NCBI GenBank assembly: GCA_900772695.1 | Contig: CAAGRO010000432.1 | Coordinates: 1 to 11,082 of the forward strand | DNA from: an uncultured Oribacterium sp. | GTDB lineage: Bacteria; Bacillota; Clostridia; Lachnospirales; Lachnospiraceae | Reading direction: 5' to 3' | DNA length: 11,082 nt | Part shown: piece by piece, positions 1-6,156 of the stretch | How positions within the stretch are numbered: the first letter of the stretch is position 1 | Layout: each line of letters starts with the position of its first letter | Position numbers and translations under genes: made by a program | Notes under the pieces: model-generated | Told to the model about the DNA's origin: nothing | Seen by the model: the letters and a program-made list of their open reading frames with translations, nothing else | The model's database searches: none

Positions 1-80
1 GCACCAGCAGGTGCGGCAGCCATATAGCGTCCATATCAACTTGCAACGGGATAGTGCCATCTGTGGCGAGCATCCCGAAC

Positions 81-758
81 TCACGCGGCGATCGCCACTT
101 CCTTCGCGGCGGCGCGGTCGTTGACGAGCCAGATGCCGGCGACGATCGCGAGCGGCAGCAGCTCGAGGAGGATGGCGTGCGCACCGAAGCGGTCACTCAT
201 GAAGACGGAGATGACGACGGCGACATAGAAGAAAGCGAGGGTCGCGGTGTAGAAGAGCCCCTGCCGGAAGCTTTCGTGCTTTCCGGTGAGGACATAGTCG
301 ATCCAGCCGAAGAGTGCCTGCTTCGAATTGTTCGAGCAGAAGATCGTCGCGCTGTTGAAGCCCTCGGCACCGGTGAAGGTACCCCACTGGATACCGGTCA
401 GGAAAAAGATCGGGTAGAGCGCGAGTGCGCCCTGGGTGGATTCCGGGATCGCCGCCGAGATCAGGATGCAGGCAAGCTGCGATACGAGGCAGGTGATTTC
501 CGCGATGCGACGGTCCTTCATCTGCAGGATGTGCGTAAGTGCGAGTGAAAACAGAAAGACCAGGAGTGCACCGCCGCGGAACAGCGCGTCCTCGACATTA
601 TCCCCGAGCAGCAGATGCCGGAAGACATTTGCGAGATTTGAGGTGACGGCCTGTCCGAACGAGCCGCGGACCAGGATGCCGTACATGCCGGCATAACCGC
701 CCATGAAGGCCATACAAAGATGAATCAGCAGGTTTCTTCTTGATTTGATCAGCTTCAT
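81..758 (-). CDS. DUF1275 (YoaK-like) membrane protein
   Basis: Encodes a 225-residue, strongly hydrophobic protein of the DUF1275/YoaK family, whose members are inner-membrane proteins of unknown biochemical role. The family signature is visible near the N-terminus (GGYAGMYGILVRGSFGQAVT, then SNLANVF, residues about 19-45) and in the middle (GIQWGTFTGAEGFNSATIF), followed by a predicted five or six membrane segments in all. The start is placed at 758 because an AGGAG sits 6 nt upstream on the minus strand. The frame stays open to 875, but that extension lacks a ribosome binding site and reads like leader DNA. The next gene upstream is divergent, so this one is probably transcribed alone. No transported substrate can be assigned. 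Family assignment is from recalled motif similarity. Confidence 0.85.
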   Translation of the reverse strand: MKLIKSRRNLLIHLCMAFMGGYAGMYGILVRGSFGQAVTSNLANVFRHLLLGDNVEDALFRGGALLVFLFSLALTHILQMKDRRIAEITCLVSQLACILISAAIPESTQGALALYPIFFLTGIQWGTFTGAEGFNSATIFCSNNSKQALFGWIDYVLTGKHESFRQGLFYTATLAFFYVAVVISVFMSDRFGAHAILLELLPLAIVAGIWLVNDRAAAKEVAIAA

Positions 759-972
759 TGCGAACTCCTGTGATGAAAAATCGCTTCGGATGCATGCGAA
801 TACGAGCATGTTCGCAGCGGACGAACGATGTTGAATTTCACTTATTTGGAAGTGCGTGAGCACGCATTTACTCAAACGTTCCGACTATAACACTCTGCTC
901 TCTGGAATTCCAGCATAATATTTCCGAAATTTCAGGAAAAACAGTCAGTGATATGCTATATATTTATAAGAT
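759..972. other. Divergent intergenic region, left part
   Basis: This non-coding, AT-rich stretch separates the two divergent membrane-protein genes. Besides the palindrome at 902-913 it contains a dyad TTTCC...GGAAA around the palindromic core GAAATTTC (921-939), and a run of TA-rich sequence (951-970) where the plus-strand promoter of the next gene might lie. No convincing -35/-10 pair is seen on the plus strand. No RNA gene is recognised here. Confidence 0.5.
884..912 (-). promoter_or_regulatory. Possible promoter of the DUF1275 gene
   Basis: On the minus strand a -10-like TATAGT (884-889) lies 17 nt from a weak -35 TGGAAT (907-912). The -35 sits inside the perfect 12-bp palindrome CTGGAATTCCAG (902-913), which could serve as an operator. 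The predicted leader of about 120 nt includes a small hairpin TGCGTG/CACGCA (853-866). The -35 match is poor, so this is only a candidate. Confidence 0.3.
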
Positions 973-1083
973 TCGTATCAGTTCAGTCGCCCCAGGGGAC
1001 CCGGAGGAGCGGCAACAGAAGCCATACGTAGAGGCCGTGTAAAATCAAGCCGGGTCCCCTGGCGCAGGTTTTCACTGATACGA
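973..1083 (+). repeat. Nested long inverted repeat / structured leader
   Basis: Outer arms of 10 nt are perfectly complementary (TCGTATCAGT at 973-982, ACTGATACGA at 1074-1083). Inside them are 16-nt GC-rich arms with a single mismatch (989-1004 and 1050-1065) enclosing a 45-nt loop. The loop holds a further small CGGC/GCCG pairing. The element ends 17 nt before the ribosome binding site of the downstream gene. As RNA it would fold into one long interrupted hairpin, so it may be a regulatory leader. As DNA it could be a REP- or MITE-like insertion. No known riboswitch consensus is recognised, and no target-site duplication is visible. Confidence 0.6.
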
Positions 1084-1112
1084 CAACAGAATTCAGAACC
1101 GAGGTAAGCATA

Positions 1113-2264
1113 TTGAACCAGAAAACTCAGAAAATCACGTTCGGCGCGATGATCACCGCGCTGTTCACGATCCTGCTCCTGATCGACCGACAGACCGGCT
1201 CCATGTTTCAGGGGGCGCTCATTTTCATCCTGCCGATCCCGATGGTCGCCTACGGCGCACGTTACGGTCTCCGCTCGAGCTTCGCCGTCTGGATCGCATC
1301 CACGCTGATGGCCGTCTTCTTCAGTCTGCCGACGACGCTCATCTACTCGTCCTGCATGGCCTTCATCGGCATGATCCTCGGCAGCCGCATCCATGATAAG
1401 AAGGACATGACCCGGACTCTCCTCCTCGTGATGCTGCTCTCGATCATCACGGAGCTGGTCAATGTCATCCTCCTCGCGGTCATCTCGGGCACGACGCTCG
1501 ATCAGGATGTCCTCGAGATGCAGACGATCATGACGCAGGCGCTCGAATCGGCCCAGAAGATCGCCGGTGCCGGCGCGACCGCCCAGGGCGCTGCCCAGAT
1601 GGATGTCTTCCAGCAGATGCTGACGCCGGATTTCCTGAAGCGCATCCTGATCGTTTCCGTCGCCTTCACCGGTGCCGTGCAGGGCTTCATCATCTATGAG
1701 CTGAGCCTTCTCATCCTGCGCCGCCTTCACGTGGCGGTGCCGCAGCCGAAGCCGATCATCGAGTATTATCCGCCGCGCTGGCTGGGCGCCTTGTCCATCC
1801 TCGCCTTCTTCGCCTATAATTACACTTTCGCGAAGCCGCTCGAGAATGCGATCCTTCAGAGCCTGCTCCAGATCATCGGCATCGTCGGCTACATCATCCT
1901 GATGTGCTTCGGTGCGATCGCCATCTCGCTCCTGATCCGCCTTTTCCTGACCCGTGCGAAGCTCATGAACGGCCTCCTCACGGCCCTCAGCATCTTCATG
2001 ATGCCGCAGATCCTGCTGCTCCTCGGCATCTTCTACATCTCCGGCTCGCTCCACGACTACATCGCACGGCGCTTCGGCCTGCAGACCGCCTCTGCCGACG
2101 GACGCTCTGTGGATGGACGCGCCACCCGTGCTGCGGATCGTCAGCATTGGGCCGCTGCAGGCGACCACAGCCTGTCTGAACGCGCCCGCCTCGTACCGAC
2201 CCCGAAGGACGCTGACGACATCATCGACCTCGGCCCGGATGACGCTACGGATGTGAAGGAATAA
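1113..2264 (+). CDS. YybS-like (DUF2232) membrane protein
   Basis: Encodes a 383-residue polytopic membrane protein resembling the YybS/DUF2232 family. The N-terminus (KITFGAMITALFTILLLID) begins an array of about eight predicted membrane segments: five between residues 12 and 124, one near 172-198, and more between 223 and 315. A roughly 30-residue Ala/Gln-rich hydrophilic loop lies around residues 137-167. The last 60 or so residues form a hydrophilic acidic tail (ending DLGPDDATDVKE). The start is TTG at 1113, chosen because GAGGT lies 7 nt upstream; the next in-frame ATG is residue 13 and has no such site. In many Firmicutes yybS lies beside gdpP and rplI. Here it stands alone, converging on argC through a shared terminator. 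Function is unknown; related ECF-S-like folds suggest small-molecule binding, but that is speculation. Confidence 0.75.
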   Translation: MNQKTQKITFGAMITALFTILLLIDRQTGSMFQGALIFILPIPMVAYGARYGLRSSFAVWIASTLMAVFFSLPTTLIYSSCMAFIGMILGSRIHDKKDMTRTLLLVMLLSIITELVNVILLAVISGTTLDQDVLEMQTIMTQALESAQKIAGAGATAQGAAQMDVFQQMLTPDFLKRILIVSVAFTGAVQGFIIYELSLLILRRLHVAVPQPKPIIEYYPPRWLGALSILAFFAYNYTFAKPLENAILQSLLQIIGIVGYIILMCFGAIAISLLIRLFLTRAKLMNGLLTALSIFMMPQILLLLGIFYISGSLHDYIARRFGLQTASADGRSVDGRATRAADRQHWAAAGDHSLSERARLVPTPKDADDIIDLGPDDATDVKE

Positions 2265-2284
2265 CTGCGAACGGATGATAATTC

Positions 2285-2346
2285 AAAAAACGCCGCCGTA
2301 CGAATGGAATCTTAAATCCATTCGCACGGCGGCTATGATTTTATAT
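2285..2346. terminator. Bidirectional terminator between yybS-like gene and argC
   Basis: A 17-bp stem with one mismatch (2292-2308 with 2317-2333) closes an 8-nt loop. A run of six A (2285-2290) gives a U-tract for minus-strand transcripts, and a T-rich tail follows on the plus strand. It lies exactly between two convergent stop codons. Confidence 0.85.
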
Positions 2347-2357
2347 TGAAAGATGCT

Positions 2358-3293
2358 TTACTCGAGCCCCGTCTCTTCCGGCAGTCCGAGCATGATGTTC
2401 ATGTTCTGTACCGCAGCGCCGCTCGCACCCTTTCCGAGGTTATCGAAAAGCGCGGTCACCGTCGTCTGCTCCTCATGACCACAGACCACGATCTCGAGGC
2501 GGTTCGTGCCGGCGAGCTTGTTTGCATAGAGCTTGCTGTCATTCTCGCCGAACGGCACGACGGATACGAAGTGCTCGTCACGGTAGTAGTCCGCGAGTTT
2601 CGCACAGATCTCCTCCGCACTCGGCTGCCCCGGCAGGAGCCGGTTCTGGAGCATGATCGTCGTCGCCATCCCCTTATAATAATCGTCCACGACCGGCATG
2701 AACACCGGCGGATACGCGAGTCCCGTCACGGTCTGCATCTCCGGAAGATGCTTATGATGCAGGTTGAGGCCATAGATGCCCGGTGCGTCCAGCAGCTCTG
2801 AACGTCCGTCCACCTCGTACTCCGCGATCATCTTCTTGCCGCCACCGGAGTAGCCGGTCAGGCTGTAGCAGCTCATCGGGTAGTCCTTCGGAATTACATC
2901 CATCGCCACCAGCGGTGCCGTCGTTGAGATGAAGCCCGTCGCATGGCAGCCCGGATTCGCCACACGCTTACTCGTGCGAATCGCCTCCCGCTGTGCTTTC
3001 GACAGCTCAGGATAGCCATAGGTCCAGTCCGGGTTCGTCCGGTGTGCCGTCGACGCATCGATCACGCGCACGTTCGGGTTCTCAATGAAGGAAACCGCTT
3101 CTCTGGCGCCTTCATCCGGCAGACAGAGAAATACGATATCTGCGCTGTTGAGATACTTCTTCCGCTCGTCCGGATCATGCCGGAGCTCCTCCGGAATCCG
3201 CAGCAGCTCGAGATCCTCGCGCTGACCGATCCGGTCATAGATCTGAAGTCCCGTCGTGCCACTCTGACCATCGATATAAACTTTCGTCTTCAT
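2358..3293 (-). CDS. argC: N-acetyl-gamma-glutamyl-phosphate reductase (type 2)
   Basis: Encodes a 311-residue cytosolic reductase that converts N-acetyl-glutamyl phosphate to N-acetylglutamate semialdehyde with NADPH, the third step from glutamate towards ornithine and arginine. The nucleotide-binding start is clear (VYIDGQSGTTGLQIYDR, residues 5-21). The catalytic cysteine is Cys116 in the motif NPGCHATGF, and the conserved His is probably His182 in HKHLPEMQ. The C-terminal signature DNLGKGASGAAVQNMN (285-300) is intact. Length and motif spacing fit the shorter type-2 ArgC family rather than the roughly 345-residue type 1. The start at 3293 has GGAGG 5-6 nt upstream; a slightly longer reading from 3320 starts inside the leader dyad and is rejected. 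No other arg genes adjoin it, so the rest of the pathway must be encoded elsewhere. Confidence 0.93.
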   Translation of the reverse strand: MKTKVYIDGQSGTTGLQIYDRIGQREDLELLRIPEELRHDPDERKKYLNSADIVFLCLPDEGAREAVSFIENPNVRVIDASTAHRTNPDWTYGYPELSKAQREAIRTSKRVANPGCHATGFISTTAPLVAMDVIPKDYPMSCYSLTGYSGGGKKMIAEYEVDGRSELLDAPGIYGLNLHHKHLPEMQTVTGLAYPPVFMPVVDDYYKGMATTIMLQNRLLPGQPSAEEICAKLADYYRDEHFVSVVPFGENDSKLYANKLAGTNRLEIVVCGHEEQTTVTALFDNLGKGASGAAVQNMNIMLGLPEETGLE

Positions 3294-3308
3294 GATTTCC
3301 TCCCATAA

Positions 3309-3373
3309 AATACCCGTCATCCAGACAGCTCTGAATAACGGGTATTATATACCTGTGAAAATTTCAGCGTCTA
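3309..3373 (-). promoter_or_regulatory. argC promoter with two dyad symmetries
   Basis: On the minus strand a perfect TATAAT (3344-3349) lies 18 nt from a moderate -35 TAGACG (3368-3373). The spacer holds the palindrome TGAAAATTTCA (3356-3366). A second inverted repeat with 9-nt arms (AATACCCGT at 3309-3317, ACGGGTATT at 3338-3346) overlaps the -10 and early transcribed region. Either could be an operator. The first is faintly like an ArgR box (TGAA...TTCA) but shorter than the usual consensus, so ArgR control is only a suggestion. Confidence 0.55.
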
Positions 3374-3627
3374 CCACATTCGCGGCAGCAGCTATAACAA
3401 TCGGTGTGAGCAGCTATTCTTTTGCGGGCTTTGGAGGATATTCGATGTCACTCAGGCGAACTGTTACTATTTTTCAACAAGGTCCGATACCTGTATTTGC
3501 TAGTCAGCCCTGCGTGCAAGTTTATAAGAAAAGTGTAATATATGAATTTTTAGAAAAATGTATTCTGATTGTGTTGCTTTTTGCGTCACATTGAAATAAG
3601 ATTTTATTTGTAGAGGAGGGATTGAAT
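3374..3627. other. AT-rich intergenic region before the toxin-antitoxin pair
   Basis: No gene is supported here. The stretch runs from the argC promoter to the antitoxin ribosome binding site and is clearly more AT-rich than the flanking genes. It holds the toxin-antitoxin promoter at its right end. A plus-strand reading frame (3292-3594) spans the argC promoter, has no ribosome binding site and no recognisable motif. Confidence 0.5.
3574..3602 (+). promoter_or_regulatory. Probable promoter of the toxin-antitoxin operon
   Basis: TTGCTT (3574-3579) and TAAGAT (3597-3602) are separated by 17 nt. Transcription would begin around 3609, just ahead of the GAGGAGG ribosome binding site (3613-3619), giving a very short leader. 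No clear palindromic operator was found, though such operons are usually autorepressed. Confidence 0.45.
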
Positions 3628-3927
3628 ATGGCTATGAAAACAGCAAATGTTAATTCGAGAATGCAGTCAGATATTAAAGAACAGGCCGAAGAGATACTTG
3701 ATCGTTTAGGGATTCCTCGTTCGGTCGCAATCGATATGTTTTACAGACAGATCATAGTGCATAATGGCATTCCATTTTCTCTGACGCTTCCATCGGCGGT
3801 AGTTGCTCGCGATGAAATGACACGAGATCAGTTTAATCAAATGATGTCAACGGGACTGTCTCAAGCCCACTCCGGTGAATCATTTGATTTTGATGATGTG
3901 TTTGATGAGCTCGAGAAAAGGAGTTGA
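3628..3927 (+). CDS. RelB/DinJ-family antitoxin
   Basis: Encodes a 99-residue antitoxin of a type II toxin-antitoxin pair. The N-terminal half (ANVNSRMQSDIKEQAEEIL, then DRLGIPRSVAIDMFYRQI) matches the RelB/DinJ ribbon-helix-helix DNA-binding pattern, ending in the family's usual GIPF. The acidic C-terminus (SFDFDDVFDELEKR) is the expected toxin-binding region. The ATG at 3628 is preferred over the TTG at 3622: GAGGAGG at 3613-3619 is 8 nt from the ATG but only 2 nt from the TTG. In the family, the antitoxin represses the operon and neutralises the toxin by direct binding. The toxin gene follows after 3 nt, and its ribosome binding site lies inside the end of this gene. AT-rich composition (a 60-nt line at 3601-3660 is 33% G+C) suggests transfer. 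Confidence 0.87.
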   Translation: MAMKTANVNSRMQSDIKEQAEEILDRLGIPRSVAIDMFYRQIIVHNGIPFSLTLPSAVVARDEMTRDQFNQMMSTGLSQAHSGESFDFDDVFDELEKRS

Positions 3928-3930
3928 CCA

Positions 3931-4263
3931 GTGACATCAACTTACACAATCAAAATTACCAGACAGGCTCGGGAGCAGCTGAGAAATATTAAAAATTATA
4001 TCACGAATGAATTGCATGCACCTGACGCCGCAATAAATACAATACGTATTATTCGACATGAAATTCAAAATCTGACAGAGATGCCTTTTCGCATTAAATT
4101 AACGGAGGAAGAGCCATGGCGTACTGAAGGCATACATCAAATGCGAGTTAAGAATTACTATGTATATTTCTGGATTGATGAAGAAAACTATGAAGTACAG
4201 ATTATCGCTGTCATTTATGTAGCACGCGATCAAATGACTCAGTTGAATCGCCTCTTCGAATAA
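3931..4263 (+). CDS. RelE/ParE-superfamily toxin
   Basis: Encodes a 110-residue toxin of the RelE/ParE superfamily. Visible features are the N-terminal strand and helix (YTIKITRQAREQLRNIKNYI), the linker MPFRIKLTEEEPWRTEGIHQ (51-70), the core strand MRVKNYYVYFWID (71-83) and the C-terminal VQIIAVIYVARDQ (89-101), the usual end of the family fold. It starts at GTG 3931 with AGGAG (3919-3923) 7 nt upstream, inside the antitoxin gene, so the two are translationally linked. The EPWR...IHQMRVKNYYVYF arrangement is closer to ParE-like proteins than to ribosome-dependent RelE, but the sequence alone does not settle whether the target is mRNA on the ribosome or gyrase. The gene appears intact. Confidence 0.83.
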   Translation: MTSTYTIKITRQAREQLRNIKNYITNELHAPDAAINTIRIIRHEIQNLTEMPFRIKLTEEEPWRTEGIHQMRVKNYYVYFWIDEENYEVQIIAVIYVARDQMTQLNRLFE

Positions 4264-4328
4264 TGTAGTGATTGCAGAATAATCAATGCAGTTATATCAG
4301 CTATAAAATTTTGAACTATGCGGACTTC

Positions 4329-4357
4329 TTGACACTGCAGTGGAAAAGGCGTAAATT
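4329..4357 (+). promoter_or_regulatory. Promoter of the T-box leader
   Basis: A perfect -35 TTGACA (4329-4334) is followed after exactly 17 nt by TAAATT (4352-4357). Predicted transcription start is near 4364, shortly before the T-box Stem I. This is the best sigma-A-type promoter seen in the window. Confidence 0.7.
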
Positions 4358-4363
4358 ACGGAT

Positions 4364-4643
4364 AAATCAATACAGAGCAAAAAACGTTGACGAGAAAAAG
4401 TAGCAGTTGGAGCGAGCCAGAGAGCTGTCGGAGGGTGCGAGACAGTGGAACGAAAGCTGTGAAAATCATCTCTGAGTTGCGCGCTGAACGCACTGGTTAG
4501 TAGGTTACGCCGGGCTGGTCTCCGTTAAAGGACTAAGCATTGATAGATGCGACAGAGTGGTCGTTTTATTCGGCAATGAGAGTGGTACCGCAGAGGACTT
4601 TACAGCCTTTGTCTCTTTGATAAAAAGAGACAAGGGCTTTTTT
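4364..4643 (+). promoter_or_regulatory. T-box riboswitch, probable isoleucine specifier (ATC)
   Basis: A complete T-box leader. The T-box sequence GAGAGTGGTACCGC is at 4578-4591, with the TGGT bulge that pairs with the tRNA acceptor end. Stem I is recognisable: lower helix GAGA (4392-4395) with TCTC (4469-4472), AGTA (4399-4402) on the 5' side of the specifier loop, the AGAGAG bulge (4419-4424), distal helix CTGTC/GACAG (4425-4429, 4441-4445), and apical loop GGAGGGTGCGA (4430-4440). The 3' side of the specifier loop reads GTGAAAATCA. Taking the codon directly before the purine that precedes the lower helix gives ATC at 4465-4467 (Ile). AAT (Asn), one base earlier, is the main alternative. 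The leader should let RNA polymerase read through only when the cognate tRNA is uncharged. The next gene downstream is dctP. Confidence 0.9.
4605..4643 (+). terminator. T-box regulated intrinsic terminator
   Basis: A 14-bp stem with one G-U wobble (4605-4618 with 4624-4637), 5-nt loop and six T (4638-4643). The CTCT within the 5' arm can pair instead with the AGAG that opens the T-box (4579-4582), giving the competing antiterminator. Confidence 0.9.
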
Positions 4644-4753
4644 ATTGCATCTGGTTGCGATGGAGGATTTTCGAAGAAAATTCGAGATGAAGTCGACCAG
4701 GTCCATGACGATGTAAATCCGTAAGCATTGGCCCCGTATTGATGGAAGAAGCT

Positions 4754-4792
4754 TTCAACCGCTTCGGCGGATGAAATATAAAAACGTTTACA
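4754..4792 (+). promoter_or_regulatory. Second dctP promoter with cre/LacI-type operator
   Basis: Downstream of the T-box terminator, a weak -35 TTCAAC (4754-4759), 17-nt spacer and TATAAA (4777-4782) form a possible promoter. TAAAAACGTTTACA (4779-4792) overlaps the -10 and start region. It matches the cre consensus TGWAANCGNTNWCA at every defined position except the second. That position suits repression by CcpA or another LacI-family regulator. The rest of 4644-4822 holds no gene, only a small hairpin ATTTTC/GAAAAT near 4666-4680. Confidence 0.45.
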
Positions 4793-4822
4793 TTTGTGTA
4801 TACAATTTGAGGAGGAGACATT

Positions 4823-5980
4823 ATGAGAAAGAACAGAATGATGGCCATGATGATGGCTGGTGCGATGGCAGCATCCCTGGCAGCATGCGGATCATCCAGC
4901 ACACCGGAGGCAACCACTGCAGCAGCCGCAGAGACAACAGCCGCAGCCGCAGCAGACACTACCGCAGCCGCAGAGGAGACCAGCGCAGCAGGTGCAGAGA
5001 CGACCGCAGCCGCAGCGGATGACGACATCAAGAACGCATCGAACGTACAGCCGGAGATCCCGGAGGGTGCAACCGTGTTCAAGCTTGGTATGACCACCAA
5101 CGAGCAGGATTCCTTCATGATCGCAGCCGTAAAGTTCGCACAGGATGTACAGGATAAGACCGATGGCAAGTATGCGATCGAGCTTCACCCGAACGGAGAC
5201 CTCGGCGGTGAGCGTGATATGCTCGAGTCCATGCAGATGGGCACCCTCGATATGGGTATCGTTACCTCTGGTCCGTTCGTAAACTTCTCCCCGGATATGG
5301 GCGTACTCGATATGCCGTATCTCTTCGAGAACAAGGAGCAGGCATACGCCGTGCTCGATGGTGAGGTGGGTCGTTCCCTTCTCGATACACTCGAGGGTTC
5401 CGGCCTCAAGGGTCTCGCATATGCAGAGAGAGGCTTCCGTGATCTTACAAACAACGTTCGTCCGATCAAGACCGCAGAAGATGTAAAGGGCCTCAAGATC
5501 CGTGTCATGGAGAACGAGGTTTACCAGAAGGCCTTTGATGCACTCGGTGTAAACGCAACGCCGATGGCATGGGCTGACGCGCTGACCGCTTTACAGCAGG
5601 GCACCGTCGATGGTGAGGAGAACCCGATCAACGTTATCAACTCCTACAAGCTCTGGGAGTCCCAGAAGTATGCAACCCTTGATGGTCACAGCTACTCCAC
5701 GGCGATCGTCACCATGTCTCTCGATAAGTTCAACGAGCTCGACGCTGATACCCAGCAGGTATTCCTTGATGCAGCACAGGATGCCGCAGAGTATGAGAGA
5801 GAGTGGGTAGCTGCGCAGGAGGCAGATCAGCTTCAGGCGATGAAGGACAACGGCATGGAGGTCGAGGAGAACCCGGATATCGCTTCCTTCAAGGCAGCTG
5901 TACAGCCGGTATACGATGCATATCCTCAGTATGCAGATTATGTAAAGAAGATCAACGACGTCATCGCAACCGTGAAGTAA
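4823..5980 (+). CDS. dctP: TRAP transporter substrate-binding lipoprotein (DctP family)
   Basis: Encodes a 385-residue extracytoplasmic solute receptor that captures an organic anion and delivers it to the DctQM permease. It has a lipoprotein signal with lipobox SLAAC, lipidated Cys22, so it is anchored on the outer face of the membrane. Residues 30-68 are a low-complexity Ala/Thr/Glu tether. The DctP domain follows from about residue 85. The conserved carboxylate-binding Arg is most likely Arg227 in GLKIRVMENEVY; Arg206 in ERGFRDLTN may also contact ligand. The motifs MAWADALTALQQGTVDGEENP (split: MAWADALTAL at 248-257, QQGTVDGEENP at 258-268) are typical. A GGAGGAG ribosome binding site lies just upstream. 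The gene is preceded by a T-box leader and a possible cre-controlled promoter. The family mostly binds C4-dicarboxylates, sialic acid, sugar acids or 2-oxo acids; the ligand here is not evident. Confidence 0.94.
   Translation: MRKNRMMAMMMAGAMAASLAACGSSSTPEATTAAAAETTAAAAADTTAAAEETSAAGAETTAAAADDDIKNASNVQPEIPEGATVFKLGMTTNEQDSFMIAAVKFAQDVQDKTDGKYAIELHPNGDLGGERDMLESMQMGTLDMGIVTSGPFVNFSPDMGVLDMPYLFENKEQAYAVLDGEVGRSLLDTLEGSGLKGLAYAERGFRDLTNNVRPIKTAEDVKGLKIRVMENEVYQKAFDALGVNATPMAWADALTALQQGTVDGEENPINVINSYKLWESQKYATLDGHSYSTAIVTMSLDKFNELDADTQQVFLDAAQDAAEYEREWVAAQEADQLQAMKDNGMEVEENPDIASFKAAVQPVYDAYPQYADYVKKINDVIATVK
4910..5026 (+). repeat. Low-complexity GCA/GCC/ACC codon tract
   Basis: An irregular run of Ala, Thr and Glu codons within dctP, encoding the flexible tether between the lipid anchor and the binding domain (residues 30-68). 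The imperfect repeat unit is roughly Ala-Ala-Ala-Glu/Asp-Thr-Thr. Such tracts are prone to length change by slippage. Confidence 0.75.
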
Positions 5981-6076
5981 TTCTTCCCCAGGCGATTGGA
6001 AAGAAAAGCTTCCGAAGATATCGTGTCGATATGCGAAATCTTCTTATATAGAAAGAATATGTAGAAATCTGGAGAC

Positions 6077-6098
6077 GGAGCCTGCGAGAGCAGGCTCC
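6077..6098 (+). other. Hairpin between dctP and dctQ
   Basis: A perfect 8-bp GC-rich stem (GGAGCCTG with CAGGCTCC) and 6-nt loop, without a following U-tract. It lies in the 176-nt gap between dctP and dctQ. A stable intercistronic hairpin here could protect the dctP mRNA 3' end or attenuate read-through, so that receptor is made in excess over permease. A weaker ATATCG/CGATAT hairpin sits at 6018-6032. Confidence 0.5.
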
Positions 6099-6156
6099 AC
6101 TTCAGAATCCGGCATCCGGACGATGCTGGAAGCAGGTAGTGAAAGGGGCAAACAAA

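Noticed and set aside
1..73. Possible gene start on the minus strand (ATG at 73, running off the left edge)
   Set aside because: The 24 codons seen (beginning MLATDGTIPLQVDMDAIW) match nothing I recognise and lack a ribosome binding site. It could be the start of a downstream gene but is too short to support. The GCACC/GGTGC hairpin at 1-14 has no T-tract in view.
978..2168. Long minus-strand reading frame (396 codons) antisense to the YybS-like gene
   Set aside because: Its product is rich in Asp, Glu, Arg and His with no recognisable domain, as expected from the antisense of a GC-rich hydrophobic gene. It has no ribosome binding site, and it spans the inverted repeat.
3292..3594. Plus-strand 100-codon reading frame between argC and the antitoxin
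   Set aside because: It overlaps the argC start and its whole promoter, has no ribosome binding site, and contains no known motif.
4660..4716. 18-codon plus-strand frame after the T-box terminator, considered as a leader peptide
   Set aside because: No ribosome binding site, no run of regulatory codons, and a T-box already explains the control.
4642..5169. Minus-strand 175-codon reading frame across the T-box terminator and dctP start
   Set aside because: Its Ala/Ser/Val-rich middle is the reverse reading of the dctP low-complexity tether, and it runs through regulatory DNA.
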